Part shown: one piece after another, positions 9,535 to 22,964 of the stretch
Layout: each line of letters opens with the position of its first letter
Numbering within the stretch: the first letter of the stretch is position 1
Source of the DNA: Lasiosphaeria ovina
Taxonomy: Eukaryota; Ascomycota; Sordariomycetes; Sordariales; Lasiosphaeriaceae
Assembly (NCBI GenBank): GCA_033439765.1
Contig: JAULSN010000004.1
Location: forward strand, 5,404,001-5,468,000
Direction of reading: 5' to 3'
DNA length: 64,000 bases
The notes under the pieces: model-generated
Database searches by the model: none
What the model was told of the DNA's origin: nothing
What the model saw: the letters and a program-made list of their open reading frames with translations, nothing else
Made by a program: the position numbers and the translations under genes

Positions 9535-12500
9535 GGCGAGATCTCCCTCGTCACCGCCGAGTGGTGCGTTTCTCCGTGAATTGGCCGTCGTGGACAGAGG
9601 CGCGTCGCTAGGTTGATGAACACCTAACGCGACGACTTGGAGCTGGTGAGAAAAGGGCGGAGAGCCAAAGGGACCCACGGGGTCGGGGATAGCGAAGATG
9701 GTGTATTGTAGCTGTCGGGGTTCAGTGTCGATTAGGCGTCGGGATTAAAACAACGTTGGTCGGTCATAGTACTAAAATGAGAGCGGCGGCCTAATTCGCT
9801 AGCATTGATCGGCGGAGCTAGCCCCGGATAGCCAGCAATACCACGATAGCACGGGGGCGCCGCGTCGGTCGCGCAAGGGTGGGTGGGTTAGGATGTTTCT
9901 TTTCCTGCCTTCCTATCCAAGGCAGTCAAGATGGAACGAGAGAAGATGGGCAGAGCGTCGGGAACTTGGGCATATAATGCTCGATCTGCCGAGAGATTTC
10001 TTTGTTGCAGCGTAATCCCGTGGCCTGGAGCCGTCTCCAGTTGCGAGTGGTGTGGTCGCGCGGGAGACGAGCGGACGTGGGATCGAGAGTGGGATTGCGG
10101 CCGTAAAAGACGTCAGGGCAGCTTTAGCAGGTTTGATCAGCGACGGGTTTAGCTGCCTTCATCTGCCCTCGCCTGTCGAGAGACTCGAGACTGAAAAACA
10201 AGCTGCTGCGCCAAAAGCAATATAAGACAATGAGCGGCAGGTTACGGCTGGAAGAGACGAGCCCGTGTGAAGATCGGCCGAGGAAATCTCGCGTTGCCCG
10301 TGTAGGTAATAGTGGAAGGTTACCTAAGGCCGGTCGGGTACCCAGAAAAGAAGGGGGGAGGCCTGGAAGATAAGGTAACGCAACCGAGGAAAGAGGGCAG
10401 AGAGTCGGGTATTGGCATCAGCAAAAAGGCTTCCCAGGCTGAATAATAAGGAATGTCTTGTCTGTCTCGTCTTGTTGCTGACTTGCAGAGTCTGGGCAGG
10501 ACGAGTCCAGAAGCACCAGAGCGGGCACACAACAATGGGAAATACAAATCAGGGCCAATTGATCCAGCAGTGGGCGGACGGCCGGGTACCTTCACCTGTC
10601 CAGTCTCTGGCGTGGACGCGGCACTGTGCGCTTGGTGCTGCAACTCTGATGCATGTCGATCACGAAAAAAAGAGGAGAAACAGGCGCTTGACTGTTAAAC
10701 AAACACCTGTCTTACTTCTACTTTCGGTCCCATACGTTGCCGTACGTCGACGTTGTGTTGGAGCCAGCTAACCTAATGTCCTCAATGCCCCCCCAATGCA
10801 CGGCGGGTTATCTAGCAGTGAACCTGCGTTACTGTCTACACTACCGCTCCACGCACGGTACATGTATGTACGGCGGCCAACTTTTGGCCACCCACCCTCT
10901 CCCCTCAACTGTCCGCGCTCCCTGCGTCCAGAGCAAACGGACGTGCTCCGCACCTGCCATCCAATCTGCCCACCTCGGCCTGGGACGAAATGATTCTGGC
11001 AAGATGCCGCCCTACGCACTTCTCGAAGGCCCTGCTAGGTCATAAACGCCATTCTGCCCCCAATGGCCGACGCGCCTCCAATGCCACATGGTTGCTACCT
11101 GCCGCTGGCATTCAATGGGCAGATACTTCCGTATTGTTTTCCAGATCGAGCGATCGGTTGTGCGGAGAGGGCGAGGGTTGCGAATGAGTTGTGCGTCTTG
11201 ACAAGGGGGGTCAAGAGGTTGACGGGGGGTAACGCACGCGGGCGGTCAGGGATCAGAGGAGCCAGCGGGGGGTTCAAGCCTCTCGGCTGCAGGTCGCAAG
11301 GCGGAGAGGAGAGGTGGTGGTTGTCTGCAGGCGCGGGACTGTCCTCTTGATCCAGCGTATCATCCGCAGGACTTATTAGAGTGCTTTTTCGCGATAGTGG
11401 GCTGGCAGTTCTCCGGTTCAGAGCTGCTGCTGCTGCGGCCAAAAATACCTCTTGTGGCTGGCTTCGGCCTCCGCGGGCTACTGAGTACGTACGAGACAAT
11501 TGTTATCTATCGCCTGGCCGCCAGGGCAGGGGCAGGCTGGGAACATTCTCGGAGACATTCTTATTTAACGACGCGACTCGTCTCGGGGACAGAACAAACG
11601 GCCAGAGTAGTCTCAATTAGATTGTCACTCAATCAAGCAAGCGGGTTGACGGTGGGAGCGCGGCTCGAGGTCGCCGCACCGCACCGCCGACGCCTCGCAG
11701 CATTCCCGCATTCGGCCACCTCGGGGAACACACGGACAGCGGCAGGACCTGCTAACCTACGTACCAGGGCATGTACGTAGTAGGTATTTATGATGAGCAG
11801 ACTGATACATGGGACGGAGGAAGAAGGAGGAAGGTTAGGGGCATACAAGTTCGATGCAGACGGAGCAAGAGGCGCTGTCAGTCAGCGGCAGACATCAGAC
11901 ATTTCTGGATGTCTTTGCATCAGTCACGTACGTGCGTCGATTGTCTCTCTCGATTGATAGGCCGGACCGGGGGCGCCCCCAGCTGGAGCCTTCCATTGCG
12001 AGCGGAGTTCGGAGCGAAGCATTGGCCGACCTGCGGCGCCTCTGAAGGGGTTTAGTGACGACGATTTGTGCCGGTTGAATTGAGACACTGGACGAAAGCC
12101 CACCACCGCCGGCTAGCTAGCTAGCAATGCGCAGCGCCGCACTACGGTGCGGCGCTGCAGCTGCAGCGGCAGCAGCCATCCATGACCATGATGGAAGAAA
12201 AAGGTGCATGTACTCCGTACAGAAGGTATCCGTACGGATCATGTTATGTTGCCTTGATGGCACAGAGTCATGGAGTCACCGCCACCACCTCCAACTGCCC
12301 TGTCCTGCGACCCCGTGATGCAGCGGACGGGAGCAGCTTTGATCGACTGTTACTACGTGTGTAGTACTGCTTACATACCACACATCTGTCACGGCGAGGC
12401 CAGTTGATACTCGGTCCACTTGCACGCTGCCTCCCGCTCTCAGTGGCTGCAGCTTCGAATTACAGAAAGTCGTGTAACACGGCCATAAGGCGGCGGCGTC

Positions 12501-12606
12501 TCGCTACAAAGATCCGAAAGAATAATACCACCAGACACGGCGGACGACGCCCAAAAGGCGGACCGACGAAGGAACTCGGGCTCTCAGCCCATAGGCAACA
12601 GCAGCG

Positions 12607-12632
12607 GCATCAGCATCAGCATCAGCATCAGC
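12607..12632. repeat. (CATCAG)n microsatellite
   Basis: About four copies of the hexamer CATCAG occur in non-coding DNA. Confidence 0.65.
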
Positions 12633-12798
12633 CATCATCAGCAGGAGTGGCGGCAGCAGTCCGAGGCCGAAGGAGCCATTAGCATGAACGCGAGAGCATG
12701 ACCATGAAGCGCCCGCATCGGCATCGCATGGCATCAACAACTCTCTGGCAACTGTCGGGCTGCAGGACATGGACACTACCCCGCGAGACGCCGTCTGC

Positions 12799-12826
12799 AT
12801 GCTGCGCTGCGCTGCGCTGCGCTGCC
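12799..12826. repeat. (GCTGC)n microsatellite
   Basis: About five copies of the pentamer GCTGC occur in non-coding DNA. Confidence 0.65.
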
Positions 12827-12931
12827 CCCGTTTAGGAGGGTGTTGATCTTGATTATTGGACTGAGAGTCGGATTACGGAACAGGCTACAAGCAGGGTGAG
12901 CAATCTTGATTTACGAGTAACTCCAGAATCA

Positions 12932-12980
12932 AGAAGCCAGAAGCCAGAAGCCAGAAGCCAGAAGCCAGAAGCCAGAAGCC
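12932..12980. repeat. Seven perfect copies of the 7-mer AGAAGCC
   Basis: The heptamer AGAAGCC is repeated seven times without a mismatch, then degenerates (ACGAGCC, AGGAGCC). A perfect array of this kind is likely length-variable between strains. Confidence 0.85.
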
Positions 12981-14007
12981 ACGAGCCAGGAGCCACCCAA
13001 GACCACAACGGCTCTCGGGCAGGTCTCTTTCTCAAACCGGCGTTCATCCACGACGGCAAAAGGCTTTGCGTAAACCGGCCACGGAACATGGAACTTTGAC
13101 AACCAGACTTAACCATGGGGTCAAGGCCACTGTCGTGACATGACACTCACTCGTGCCAAGGCTACGTTGTGTTCTGCATATTCCTAGCTGCCGTTGCAAC
13201 CCAGAATGGCAGAGTCTCTCCAGCTTGCTTTCGGTTCTCACCAGCTGATAGGCGCGTTCGCGGGCTGTGGGCCTCGCCTCAAGTGGCCAAGAGATTTCCA
13301 GCGCATCGTGCATCTGGTCATATACTGTACGTCTTCCTCGAAACAGGAAGACCTGCGTGCGCAATTGAGTTCTATGAATAAGTGCCAACTGACCGCAGCG
13401 GCGGCTGGTTCAAGGTTCGATTCGTTCTTCGGCGACTCCCGAAGGGTCTGGTGGCATGGCACGTCTTGTGCCTCCCCGCAGCCGGATGGCAGTCAATAAA
13501 CTCGATACGGAATTCTTGGTGTCTACCTACCTTCACACGGATATGTGACGGTGATGTGGGAGCCTGTATCGGTAGCTTGTCGGCGACGCGAAAGGGGCCG
13601 CCCGGAAGGCCAACGGCCCGTCAGCCGCATCCTTTAGGGTCTTCCCCGCAAGCTCAACCGTTCTCAGCACCATAATTGCCGCCATCCGTGCCAAGGAGGG
13701 ATTCGAGGTGTACTCGAGTAGATCTGCGGTCACAAGAGAGAGCGCGAGGGAGATCCACGGTATCCCCATGCCCGAGAGTGCTCGCCTCGAGTGGTTCGTC
13801 GTCGAGCGGGGGCGGCCCATGGAGGCTGAATCCTTCCAACGCTCTCTCTCGCACGAAATAAACTACTGCCATGCGCCCCTGCGGAGAACCTCACTGGCCC
13901 CAATTAATAAAAGCCCGACATATCGCCCGCAGTCTCGAAATCTAGCAGACCGCTAGTTCCAAGATACGGCGCGAGAAACCCCTCAGCATCTTTCCGCACA
14001 AACAGTC

Positions 14008-14049
14008 GGACAGAGACAGGGACAGAGACAGAGACAGAGACAGAGACAG
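14008..14049. repeat. (GAGACA)n minisatellite
   Basis: About seven units of GAGACA/GGGACA occur in tandem in intergenic DNA. Confidence 0.8.
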
Positions 14050-17000
14050 CAGACAAAGAGGCTCGGGTCTCGATCGACCCGGCCCCCTAAACCCAACACT
14101 CAAAGTATACTGCACAGTACAGCACAGTACATACATACCTCCAACAAGCATCCGGTGTATTCCGTGTTCCGTACCGGCGACTGCTTCTTCCGAGTGAAAC
14201 ACGCGCACAAGCACCATTCACACGATCATTTCCATGGGAATACTGTGTAAATCTCTCGGCGCGCGGGCACTCGGGAGTTCGATGGCCGGAAGGGATCACA
14301 CCCTGGCGTCTTATTGGCCGAGAAGCACCACAAGCAAGGTCCTTTGTCCGATGGCATGCTTTTTTGACCTCTTGCCAGCCAGAGAGAGAAGGAGGGGGGT
14401 TAGGAAGATGCGAAAACCAGCCAACCACGTTAAAACTTTCCCAAACAGGAAAGAAGGTGGGGTGACCAACAAATCAAGAGAATGTGTGCAATTGCAATGC
14501 TAGGTGTGAACTCGTCCCGCTCCAGCAAACCGGCTTCCTTCCAGAACCATTCCGCGCAAATTCGAGAAGAAATGGTCAAAGGAAAACGCCACGTATGTAA
14601 GTGCGTACAATTGATAAAACCGTCAAAAGCCATTGGACAGACAGACACTTAACAGTGCGAGAGGCTCTCCCCCACCCAACCCCCCCCCCCCGGCCGCCGC
14701 CCCCGCCCATCCGATTCGAAATGTTTCGCGAATCTTGGGAGGTTCGCCTCTGTCTAAATGGACGGAATTCCGCCAGCTTATCGAACCACATCACGAGCAA
14801 TCTCAACCAACGAATGCCGCCACCCAGTACAGCACTGCCCTTTCCCTTTCTCGGAGGATCTCTTCGCCGACGAATCATGTATATTGCTTTCTTACTCTTG
14901 CTGTCGTCAAAAGGGACGGGATAGAGCTTGTTTGTGTCTGTACGGGGAACGGTAATTTACGTATCAGGAGCTGCGAGAGTCAATCCGGACAGACTGTACC
15001 GTAGCAGCCGCACGGATTGGTTGCCTAAGCGAACAGCGAATGCGAGATGCATGCGAGACATCCCGCCTCTTTTTCTCTCGTCTGTCTTTTTTTCCCACTC
15101 GGGGGTCCGGGAACCGCACGGAACTGGTCTGTCGTTCGGTCCGCTACTTAATCCGGCCTGCCTCGCCTGGGGAAGAGCGTCTTCTAGAGCCAGCCTCCGG
15201 TCCCGCACCCGGCTCCGGGCCTGGCTGGCGCAGGTCGGGTATGCCGTGACCTTGCGTATGATGTGTCTTGTGACTTGTGTCTGCGAGACACAACATGCCC
15301 AATCCGATATTTCCAGCGGCTACCTCCAGCGGTTTCAGCGGTGGTCGCCGAGATTGCCGCCCAGATATTCTATTGTCTTGTTCTTGGACCTTCAACTTTC
15401 AATCAACCAGACAACCGCCCTGACAATCTCGGTTGCATTGTGGTCAAAGAGGAGAGAACCAGGTTTGGGATGGGTACGGTCTGTACGGATTTTGTGCCTT
15501 GCCTGGTCGGCCCCCTTCGCTGTTTGCCGGCGACAACGGTTTCCGTCGTGTTATTAGGGATTCATTCACAATTGTTTGTCGCCCGGTGCGCTTCGGATGC
15601 TATCACATTGGATCAGGAGTTTCTGACCAAAATGTGGCGCCACCGCAAGCCTCCCTCTACCTTACGGATGTTCCGTTCTGTTCAATTCCTCCCACCGTTT
15701 CACTCTTATTACTTCGATCGCTCCCCGAAGGCCCTCTAAGCCATCGCAAACTGACAAATGCCACCATCGTCATTCCATAGCTTGTACGGGGATGAACCCC
15801 GCAGGACTAAGGTCTAGTGCTCACTCGAGGCCAAGGGAGACAGGCCGAGCACGTGGGAAAGCGGATGGCTCGCCAAGAGGAGACCGGGGGTTGGGGGGGA
15901 GGAGGGGGGGGTTAGCTTGTGACGTGACGTGACGGGCCGCGTTGCCCACATCTTTAAAATGAAATCAAAACCCGATCGCATTCGCGCGACGGGCTTCTTG
16001 TGTAACAACACCAAGAACTTTTCCAGGTCCCCGAAAACCACACACAAAACACACAGCAGCGCGCACGGTACCGCAAGCACGTTACGGCAGCCCGCGGTGC
16101 GTGCTACAACGCTCCGAAATATATACGCAGCATCTTGTCTCGTATATTAGTCGGCGACCTCAGAAGATGCCCACACACCAACCACACACACAAGGTTGGA
16201 CGCCGGCACGGCACGACATGAACCGACATGATGCTGGCTGGCCCCCCTTCCCTCCCCGCTCCCTCCTCGTTTGTTTTTTCTGTTTCCATGCAATCGCCCG
16301 TTATTTTTTTAACGGTCCTGTGTGTCTGCAAAATCTCCCGAGCCAATGCACTTTACATTGACCTCCTCTCGGCACGAGGTTCGCGTCACAGCTAAGGGGG
16401 AGACCACAAGCGAGCGAGCCGAACGACACGACACGACGGTCTTTTTTGCCTTGTGACGTCTTGTCTGCCTCTACGGATACTCTTTTTTTTCTTTTTTTAA
16501 AGTAGCGGATGTCCAATGATTCGCGCCTTGCCAAGCCGTGTCTTTCGCGAACGGCTACCGACCACCACTACTCCACTCCAGCGAGCGGAAGGGAAGATAA
16601 GGTTGGGTGGTATTCCGTGCAGAATGCGGAATACATAGACGAGGTTTTGACTTTTGACGAGACGAGGTGAACGAGGCGAGGCGGCGCGCGCGGGTGGGTG
16701 CACGAGCCTAATAAAATAAACTGGGACATCCATTCACAGTAGAGCAGTATTCCGTACCCAAGCTGTCGTTCTCTCTCGTCTCGTCTCTCGGCCTATTTGC
16801 AATCGACGTGTACTGTTCGAAGGGTGGAAACGGTTGGGCGTGGAGCGGGGGGGAAAGAGGTACAACCCCAATGCGCTGCTGTTCCAGCAGGTAGGCTGTA
16901 TTCTCTGTCGTCCGCCGGAAGAGAAAACTGGCATAATCTCCGCACCGCCATGTTGAATCATCTGTCCACAGCGTCGCCTCTTTTCCCAGCGGTTAGCTGC

Positions 17001-18953
17001 CTCAATGCACGTGTAGTTCCAAGACTCGGATACCTACGGGAGCAAAGAGCGACAAAAATGCACTGTAAACATGCATGTTACAGACCCGCCTACGGCCCTA
17101 CATCAGCATTGAGTGAAAGACACAGCACCAGTTACACTGTGTGTTCTGCACCGGAGCAAAGTGCAGCACCGGGAAGTGAACAGATTCAGAAAAGACGAAT
17201 GGAAGCCCCCTCAACGCCTCCAGCTTGGCCTTGCTTCGCACGAGGGATTGCCGACGGATGTGATTCCGTCTGGCCTTGGCACGACACAGGGAGGCCCTAG
17301 GCCGAGGCTAGGGGAACCACGACGCCCTGTTCCGGGTGGAAACCACTGGGCCAAACCCCGCTCTGAGCACTGTCAAGTCTGCGGGGGCGCGGAGGTTCGC
17401 AGTCCATCTGGTGGAGGTGGAGGCCCAACAGGCAGTGGAGAGATGATGGTTTTTCAGATGAGTTCGATCCATCCCAGCCCCCTACAATACGTTACCGGAG
17501 CCGAGTAGAAAAAGCAAGCAAGTAGCAAGAAATCAGGCAAGAAACCAGGCGAGCAAGCAAGCAGCCGTCAAGGTGCCTTCTGCCTAGCGACAGACTGCAG
17601 TATCAGACAAAACCAGGTTCGATCGATGACCTTCTGTTCGTATGCTGGGTAGAGTACCCAGGAGCAGGGAGGTTGTCGAGATGTCTGCAAAGTTCTCTAA
17701 ACGTGACGGTATTTCAGAAAGACAATCCGAGAGAGTTTGCCTGTTCACTCCATGGCTTGTTCGAGTTTAGTTCCCCAAGTTTCCCGTACACGACAACCGC
17801 TCTTCTCGCAATAATAAGTTGCCTTAACTATCCCCATATCCCACAATTCAACGCTTTCCATAAACCGTACCTCAATAGCAGCCCCGGGAGTTGACAAGCA
17901 ACATCAACTCGCGTAGCCTGCGAAATCCACAATTGCCCGGTTCCAGTTTCTTACGATGGAACCAATGGAGCCCCCCCCAGCCTCAATGGAGTATCCCCAA
18001 CCTCCTTTTCTCGGCAGGGCTCATAAGCAGCTTGCAAATTAGCAAAATCTGCACACGCGTCCGAATTAAGAACGGCCAAACCAACCAAATGACAGTTAAC
18101 CAACCTTTATATGTAACTCACCATGGACGCCTTCTTTCCAACCAGCTGGCCGGCCAGAACTCGGCAATACATTTCTAGCGAATCCGTAAAAAGAAACGAG
18201 AGAAGAAGAGAGCCGTACCCCCCACCCACTGCTAAGCCAAGACCAACCGAGCAGCAAAAAGAAACACGAGAGGCAGGCAAGCAGGCAAGCAGGCATCCGA
18301 TTGGGCCGGACGTGGCTCCGGTCCCGCACCCGGCCGCCTGCCCGCCAGCCCACCAGCCTTCCGACCTACCTACGTCGAGCCTGACCAAGGTCTACTGTGT
18401 ACACCTCAGGTGTCTATCAATGTCGTACGACAGAAGGAATACGGGGAATGTTGTTGGTTCAGTAGCGTGTCATCCATTGCACATCACCAAGCTAAGGTAT
18501 CCGAGGTAGGTAAGAGGCTCTCACTCCAATGGATGCCTGGTGATCAAGAGCAGCAGCAGCAGGAGCAGCATGTAAAGAGCGACCAAACCGTGTCTGTCCC
18601 CCTTTAATGGTGGCGAAAGGAGGCGTATAAACCACATCTCTACAATATTCCATATTGCGGTTTCATAGAGCCTAAGTCTGTTCTTCGAGGGCGATAATTA
18701 ACCTTTTTTGTTTATTTCTTATTCAAAAGTCAGGAAGAAAAACGAGGAGGCAGTGTAGTGTCTTAATTACTCCCCCTTAAGATAGATGCACACGGAATAG
18801 GGACGGACAGAACAGAGAGCAGCAGCCGGCGTTAACTCATAAGCTTCACATCAACAAGTCTCTTCCATGCTTGTATTTGTACATCCAATACATACATACA
18901 AAACACCACACCCCTATTCCGTAGCACATAGCCAGACATACCAGAACCTACAC

Positions 18954-21900
18954 CTAAGCAGCCGTCAACCGGAGAGCCTCAACCAGGTTCCTGACCGCAG
19001 CCTTGTCGGCGCGGCCCCAGTCGACGCCCTTGAGCTTCTCCGCAGCAGCAGGAGCGTCGGCCGCAGCGCCGCCAAACGCAGTCAGCAGCGCCCAGAGCTC
19101 GTCGACGACCAGGTTGCGGACGTGGGGCCAGGGATGGACCAGCAGGGCGGCGAGCCGCTTGCGGGCCTCGGCGACACCCCCGTCTCCGTCTGCGGTCGCC
19201 GTGCTCCCCCCCGCGATGGCGGCGTACACCTTGACGCACGCCTCGATCTTACGCACGTTGCCCGACTTGTAGCCCGCCCGCTGCACATACAGACACAGGC
19301 TCTTGTAGTTGACGGTTCCGCGGGGGTAGGCCGCGAAGATGCCCGCGCGGCACAGGAACGCCGTGACCTCGAGCGTCGGTATCAGGACCCTGTCCTGGCT
19401 ACTAGTATTATCTGTAGCAGCCGTGCGCTTCTTTAGGTTTGCGACAAGGGCCGTGCAGATGGCGGCGGCATTCTGTTCCGCGGAGCCACAAAACTCGCAC
19501 AGCGCCGCCCGAGTGGCGATGACTAGCTCCTCGTTGCCCGTATCAGCCGAGGATACGAAGCCCGCCATCAGCTCCTCCATCCACGAGTCCGGGCGGGCCG
19601 CCATGGCAGCAGCGACGACGGGGTGCAGCCAGTCGCCATGGGCGAGCAGCTCGAGCAAGAAGCGGAAGTACGACTTAGAGGAGAAGGTGGACCTCCGCAG
19701 GTCAGCGGCGTAGCTATAAGAGTAAAAAACATAGATATTAGCAAAGATACACTGAAATGTTTCCTGGTGTTATCGTGCAGGAACATATTCACCTCGGCTT
19801 CAACGCCAGGCCCAGCGCCGCCTGTGCCTCGACGCGGACGCGGTCAAGCTTCTCCGCCGCAAGCCGCAGGACGCGCAGGAACAGCTCCGAAACCACATCC
19901 TGCACCGTTTTCTCGTCACTACCAGCGCCCCCTTTCTCTTCGCCCTCCCCAAACGCCACCTCCCACAGTGATTTGGTGGCCCTTAGTGCCTGGAGGCGGA
20001 CGTGTGACCCGACGTCGCCGCGAGCGTTAGTCGTGTAGTCATCCAGGCCCTCGGCCAGAAGCCCCAGGAACGCGCCCGTGTTCTGCCGTAGGAGGTCGCT
20101 GCGCGTCAGGCTGGAAAGGATAGCTACCCGGGCCTCGATGTCCTTGTCCTGTGCCCAGCGGTCGAGGAGGGCGCCGGCAACTAGGGCCGCTCCCTCCTCA
20201 TGGCTCGGTAGCTCTAGGCTGGGGATAATGGAATACGACATGACCAGCGCCGAGAAGTAGCCGCCGCCTGCCGCGCTCGCGCGGGCTGCTGTCGAGGTCG
20301 GGCGGCGCCGCACGGCGTCGGCCCAGCCGCGGATGACTTGCTCGCGCTCGGCGCGGGGACAGAACACGAGCAGGACAAGCCCAGCCTCGGATGCGGCCGA
20401 GATAACTTCCTGCTCTGGCCTAGCCAGCCACTTGCCAAGAATGGACTTGGCGAGGCTCACGAAGCGTTCCGTAGTCGGCTGCGTCGTTACGGCCGGCGTG
20501 TTGACGAGCGTAGATATCTCGGTGCTGCTGCTGTTGGATACCAGCTCTGCACCAGTGCGCAGGACCCCTCGAGACACATTAGCATTGTCTCGACCCTCTT
20601 GGCTGGTGAGCAGGGCACTGGCTTGTAGCACCGGGAACGATGCGATGGTGAGCCTGCTCGCGGCCTCTGCGACCAACTCAGGCCGGCGGTAGGCTTGCGT
20701 GTCGCAGTCGCTCAGAATATCTATCAGCGTATTTGTTGAAAGACGAACAAATTCGTCTAGTACAGACTTTCCCTCGCTATCCGCCACTTTCACTCCTCGT
20801 ACAGTAGCAGGGAGCGAATCGAGCACGGCGGCAAAGCTCCGGAGAAGGCCGTGTCGCTCCTCAACCTGCCGAGCTTGCAGCGACTTGACGTGTTGCAGCA
20901 CGAGCGCAGCCGAATCGTTGAGCTTCTGCACAGGATTCTCATCGGTGGCAGCCAGCTCCCCTGCTATCATACCATAGGAGGCAGCCGCCGCGCGTCTCGC
21001 TGTTGCGTCTCCGTCGCCGATGCCGCGCCAGCCAAGGAGGCCGTCGAGGATCGCCTCGCCGTACTGGGGCGACAGCTTGGTCACTGCCATAGCCACGTCG
21101 CGCAGAGCGCGCGACCGCAAAGCCACAGCATGGTAGTCGACAACCTGGACGACGGCGATACCGTTGTCGACCGTGTCTGGGTGGCGGCCGATGAGCTCCT
21201 GCAGCGCGGCAGAGGATCCGCGGCGGATGTTGCCAGCGGAATCCAGGGACGCAGCGACGACCAGCTCGGCCGCGAGGATTTGCAGGATCGATGCTTGCGG
21301 ATTGTGCGCGCCGGCCACCGATGCTGACGTCGTCGAAACGGCAAGCAGCTCCTTTGTGGTGTAGCGGCGCGCGAGCGCCCAGATGCCAAAGCACGCGGCG
21401 TCGCGCACGTTGGTGCCCATAGATCCGCCAGAGGCGCTGCGCATCTCAAATGACAACCCTAGCAACAGCGCGTGCACGATGTCAGACAGCGTCTCGGCAG
21501 GCGGCGACCGGCGGTAAAGGAGATGGGCCAGCGTCAGCATCAGCCCGTGCCATTCGAGCGGGTTGACGGCGCTGAGGTCCTTCTTGGTTGGGTCTCCCCT
21601 TACACGCAGCACATTGCGGTTGAGCGAGTCGAGGACTGCCTCGACGACCTGCGACGCCATATCAGCATCGAGCTTGAGCGTGATGACGCTGAGGGCCTTG
21701 CTCGCCGCGAGCCGCACGGGCGTGTCGTTGTCCCCGAGACTCTCTAGCAAGAAGCCGATGGTCGTTTCGACCAGCTGCGTCTGCACGTCGTCTTGCTGGG
21801 GATGCCGTAGGGTTAACACGGCAATGGCGCGAACCACCTTGATCGCCATCTTCCGGGCCAGGGCCGATGACGACAGCACAGAAGACCCTGCTGCCGCTGC

Positions 21901-22964
21901 TGCTGGCTGGGCCTCCTCGGAAGCAGCTTCGTGCACCAGATTAAACAGCGTCACTAGGTGGCGGTCCATGTCGGACGTGTCGGCCGACGCAACCAAGATT
22001 CCCGAGAGAAACGACAGCAAGCCGATGAAGTGATAGGGGGTTTTCAGTTCGGCAGCGGGCTCAGGTTCGTGCTTTTCGGGCCAGAGCGCTGCCATAGCCC
22101 ACCGCACCAGGGCGTCGAGGAGGCCGAGCTGCTGCATGTCCTTGCGCATGGCGATGCGGACAAGCAGGGCCTTGGCGGCGTCGCGCTCCTTACCGGGAGA
22201 TGCGAGGTACTTGATGGCCAGGGGCAGGATCCGCGTGGTGATGCCGGGCAGCTTTGCGGGCCAGCGGAAGCCGGCGATGCGTGGGAGGTCGTCGTCGTCA
22301 ACCTCGACCGACGAGATGGTGGCGAGGTCAAAGGGAGCCAGCATCAGATGCGACAGCCAGAGCAGCACCACGTAGCGCTCCTCCCAAGTCCACTGGGAGG
22401 CTGTAGCCGTAGCCGTCGCCTTGCGTCTCTCAGCCTCCTCGAGGGCAGAGAGCAGGAGCTCGAGGTACCTTGTCTCGTTTCCGAGGAAGCGCACAATGAC
22501 CTTCTCGCCGCGGATCTTGCAAAAGGTGTACAGCAGCTTGCAGATGGCGGTGGGTAGGGGCATCAACAGCTCGGAGCGCGTCGACAGCACCTTTGGCTGA
22601 CGGCGGCGGGCCTCCTGGTACTCGAGAAAGGCATCGGCCAGGAGGGGCAGCCACCGTGGCAGGTGGGGGTCCAGGAGCTGAGGCAGTTCTTGAAAGGGGT
22701 CCAGCAGCTTTTGGGGCATGTCAGCCAGAACAGAAACTTTCAAGCGGATTAAAGGCCATGTATGCTATTTACCGAGGAGATCAATCGCTCCGTTTCCCGG
22801 GCGCGCACTCGCGACCGCACCGGCGTCGTCTTGGTCCCACCCGAACCCGAGCCCGAGCCATCGGCCTTGCGGAGAAATGGACCCAGCGACCGGTCGAAAT
22901 CGGCAATCAGCTCGCTCGACGCCTTCTGCAGCTTGATGTCGAGGTCCTCCTCGGGAGCGTCCAT
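18954..22964 (-). CDS. Tubulin-folding cofactor D (TBCD)
   Basis: Three exons, 22964-22773, 22707-19793 and 19713-18954, give 1288 residues. The 65-nt and 79-nt introns both have GT donors and AG acceptors, and both junctions restore frame. Exon 1 encodes MDAPEEDLDIKLQ and an acidic-to-basic leader. Exon 2 opens with LLDPFQELPQLLDPHLPRWL, then STRSELLMPLPTAICKLL and EERYVVLLWLSHLMLAPFDL. These are signature segments of the N-terminal HEAT-like region of cofactor D. Later ARM/HEAT repeats and the C-terminal cofactor-D domain occupy the rest. Members capture folded beta-tubulin from cofactor A and, with cofactors C and E, assemble alpha/beta-tubulin dimers. Yeast homologues are CIN1 and Alp1. 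The cytoplasmic role is inferred from the family. Length is typical for a full-length fungal member. It is followed on the same strand, upstream, by the GH76 gene; there is no evidence of co-regulation. Confidence 0.93.

Larger units (their letters stand above)
9535..18953. other. 9.4-kb gene-poor region with simple repeats
   Basis: No ORF here has recognisable domains, and the longer ones overlap each other in several frames as expected by chance in GC-rich DNA. Contents include short tandem repeats near 12.6, 12.8, 12.93 and 14.0 kb and GTACATAC-type motifs at 10864-10871 and 14127-14134. One stretch at 13576-13956 shows coding-like codon use without a recognised family. I see no tRNA or rRNA. 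The left end includes the promoter of the 8.2-kb gene and the right end the 3' flank of cofactor D. Confidence 0.45.

Noticed and set aside
11264..11285. Possible tRNA T-arm (GGTTCAAGCC)
   Set aside because: The stem pairing fails and no cloverleaf partner segments exist upstream.
13405..13430. Possible tRNA T-arm (GGTTCGATTC)
   Set aside because: The flanking bases do not pair as a T stem, and no acceptor or anticodon arm can be drawn.
12932..14049. CRISPR-like spacing of repeats
   Set aside because: The arrays are direct tandem repeats without spacers, and the organism is eukaryotic.
14928..15557. 209-codon plus-strand open frame
   Set aside because: Amino acid composition is rich in Arg, Ser and Cys without any domain, other frames over the same bases are also open, and no splice-compatible neighbours extend it.
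22738..22772. Alternative short intron in cofactor D ending before VSVLADMPQK
   Set aside because: It would be about 35 nt, below the usual fungal minimum. The 65-nt intron has a CTGAC branch point and a better junction.
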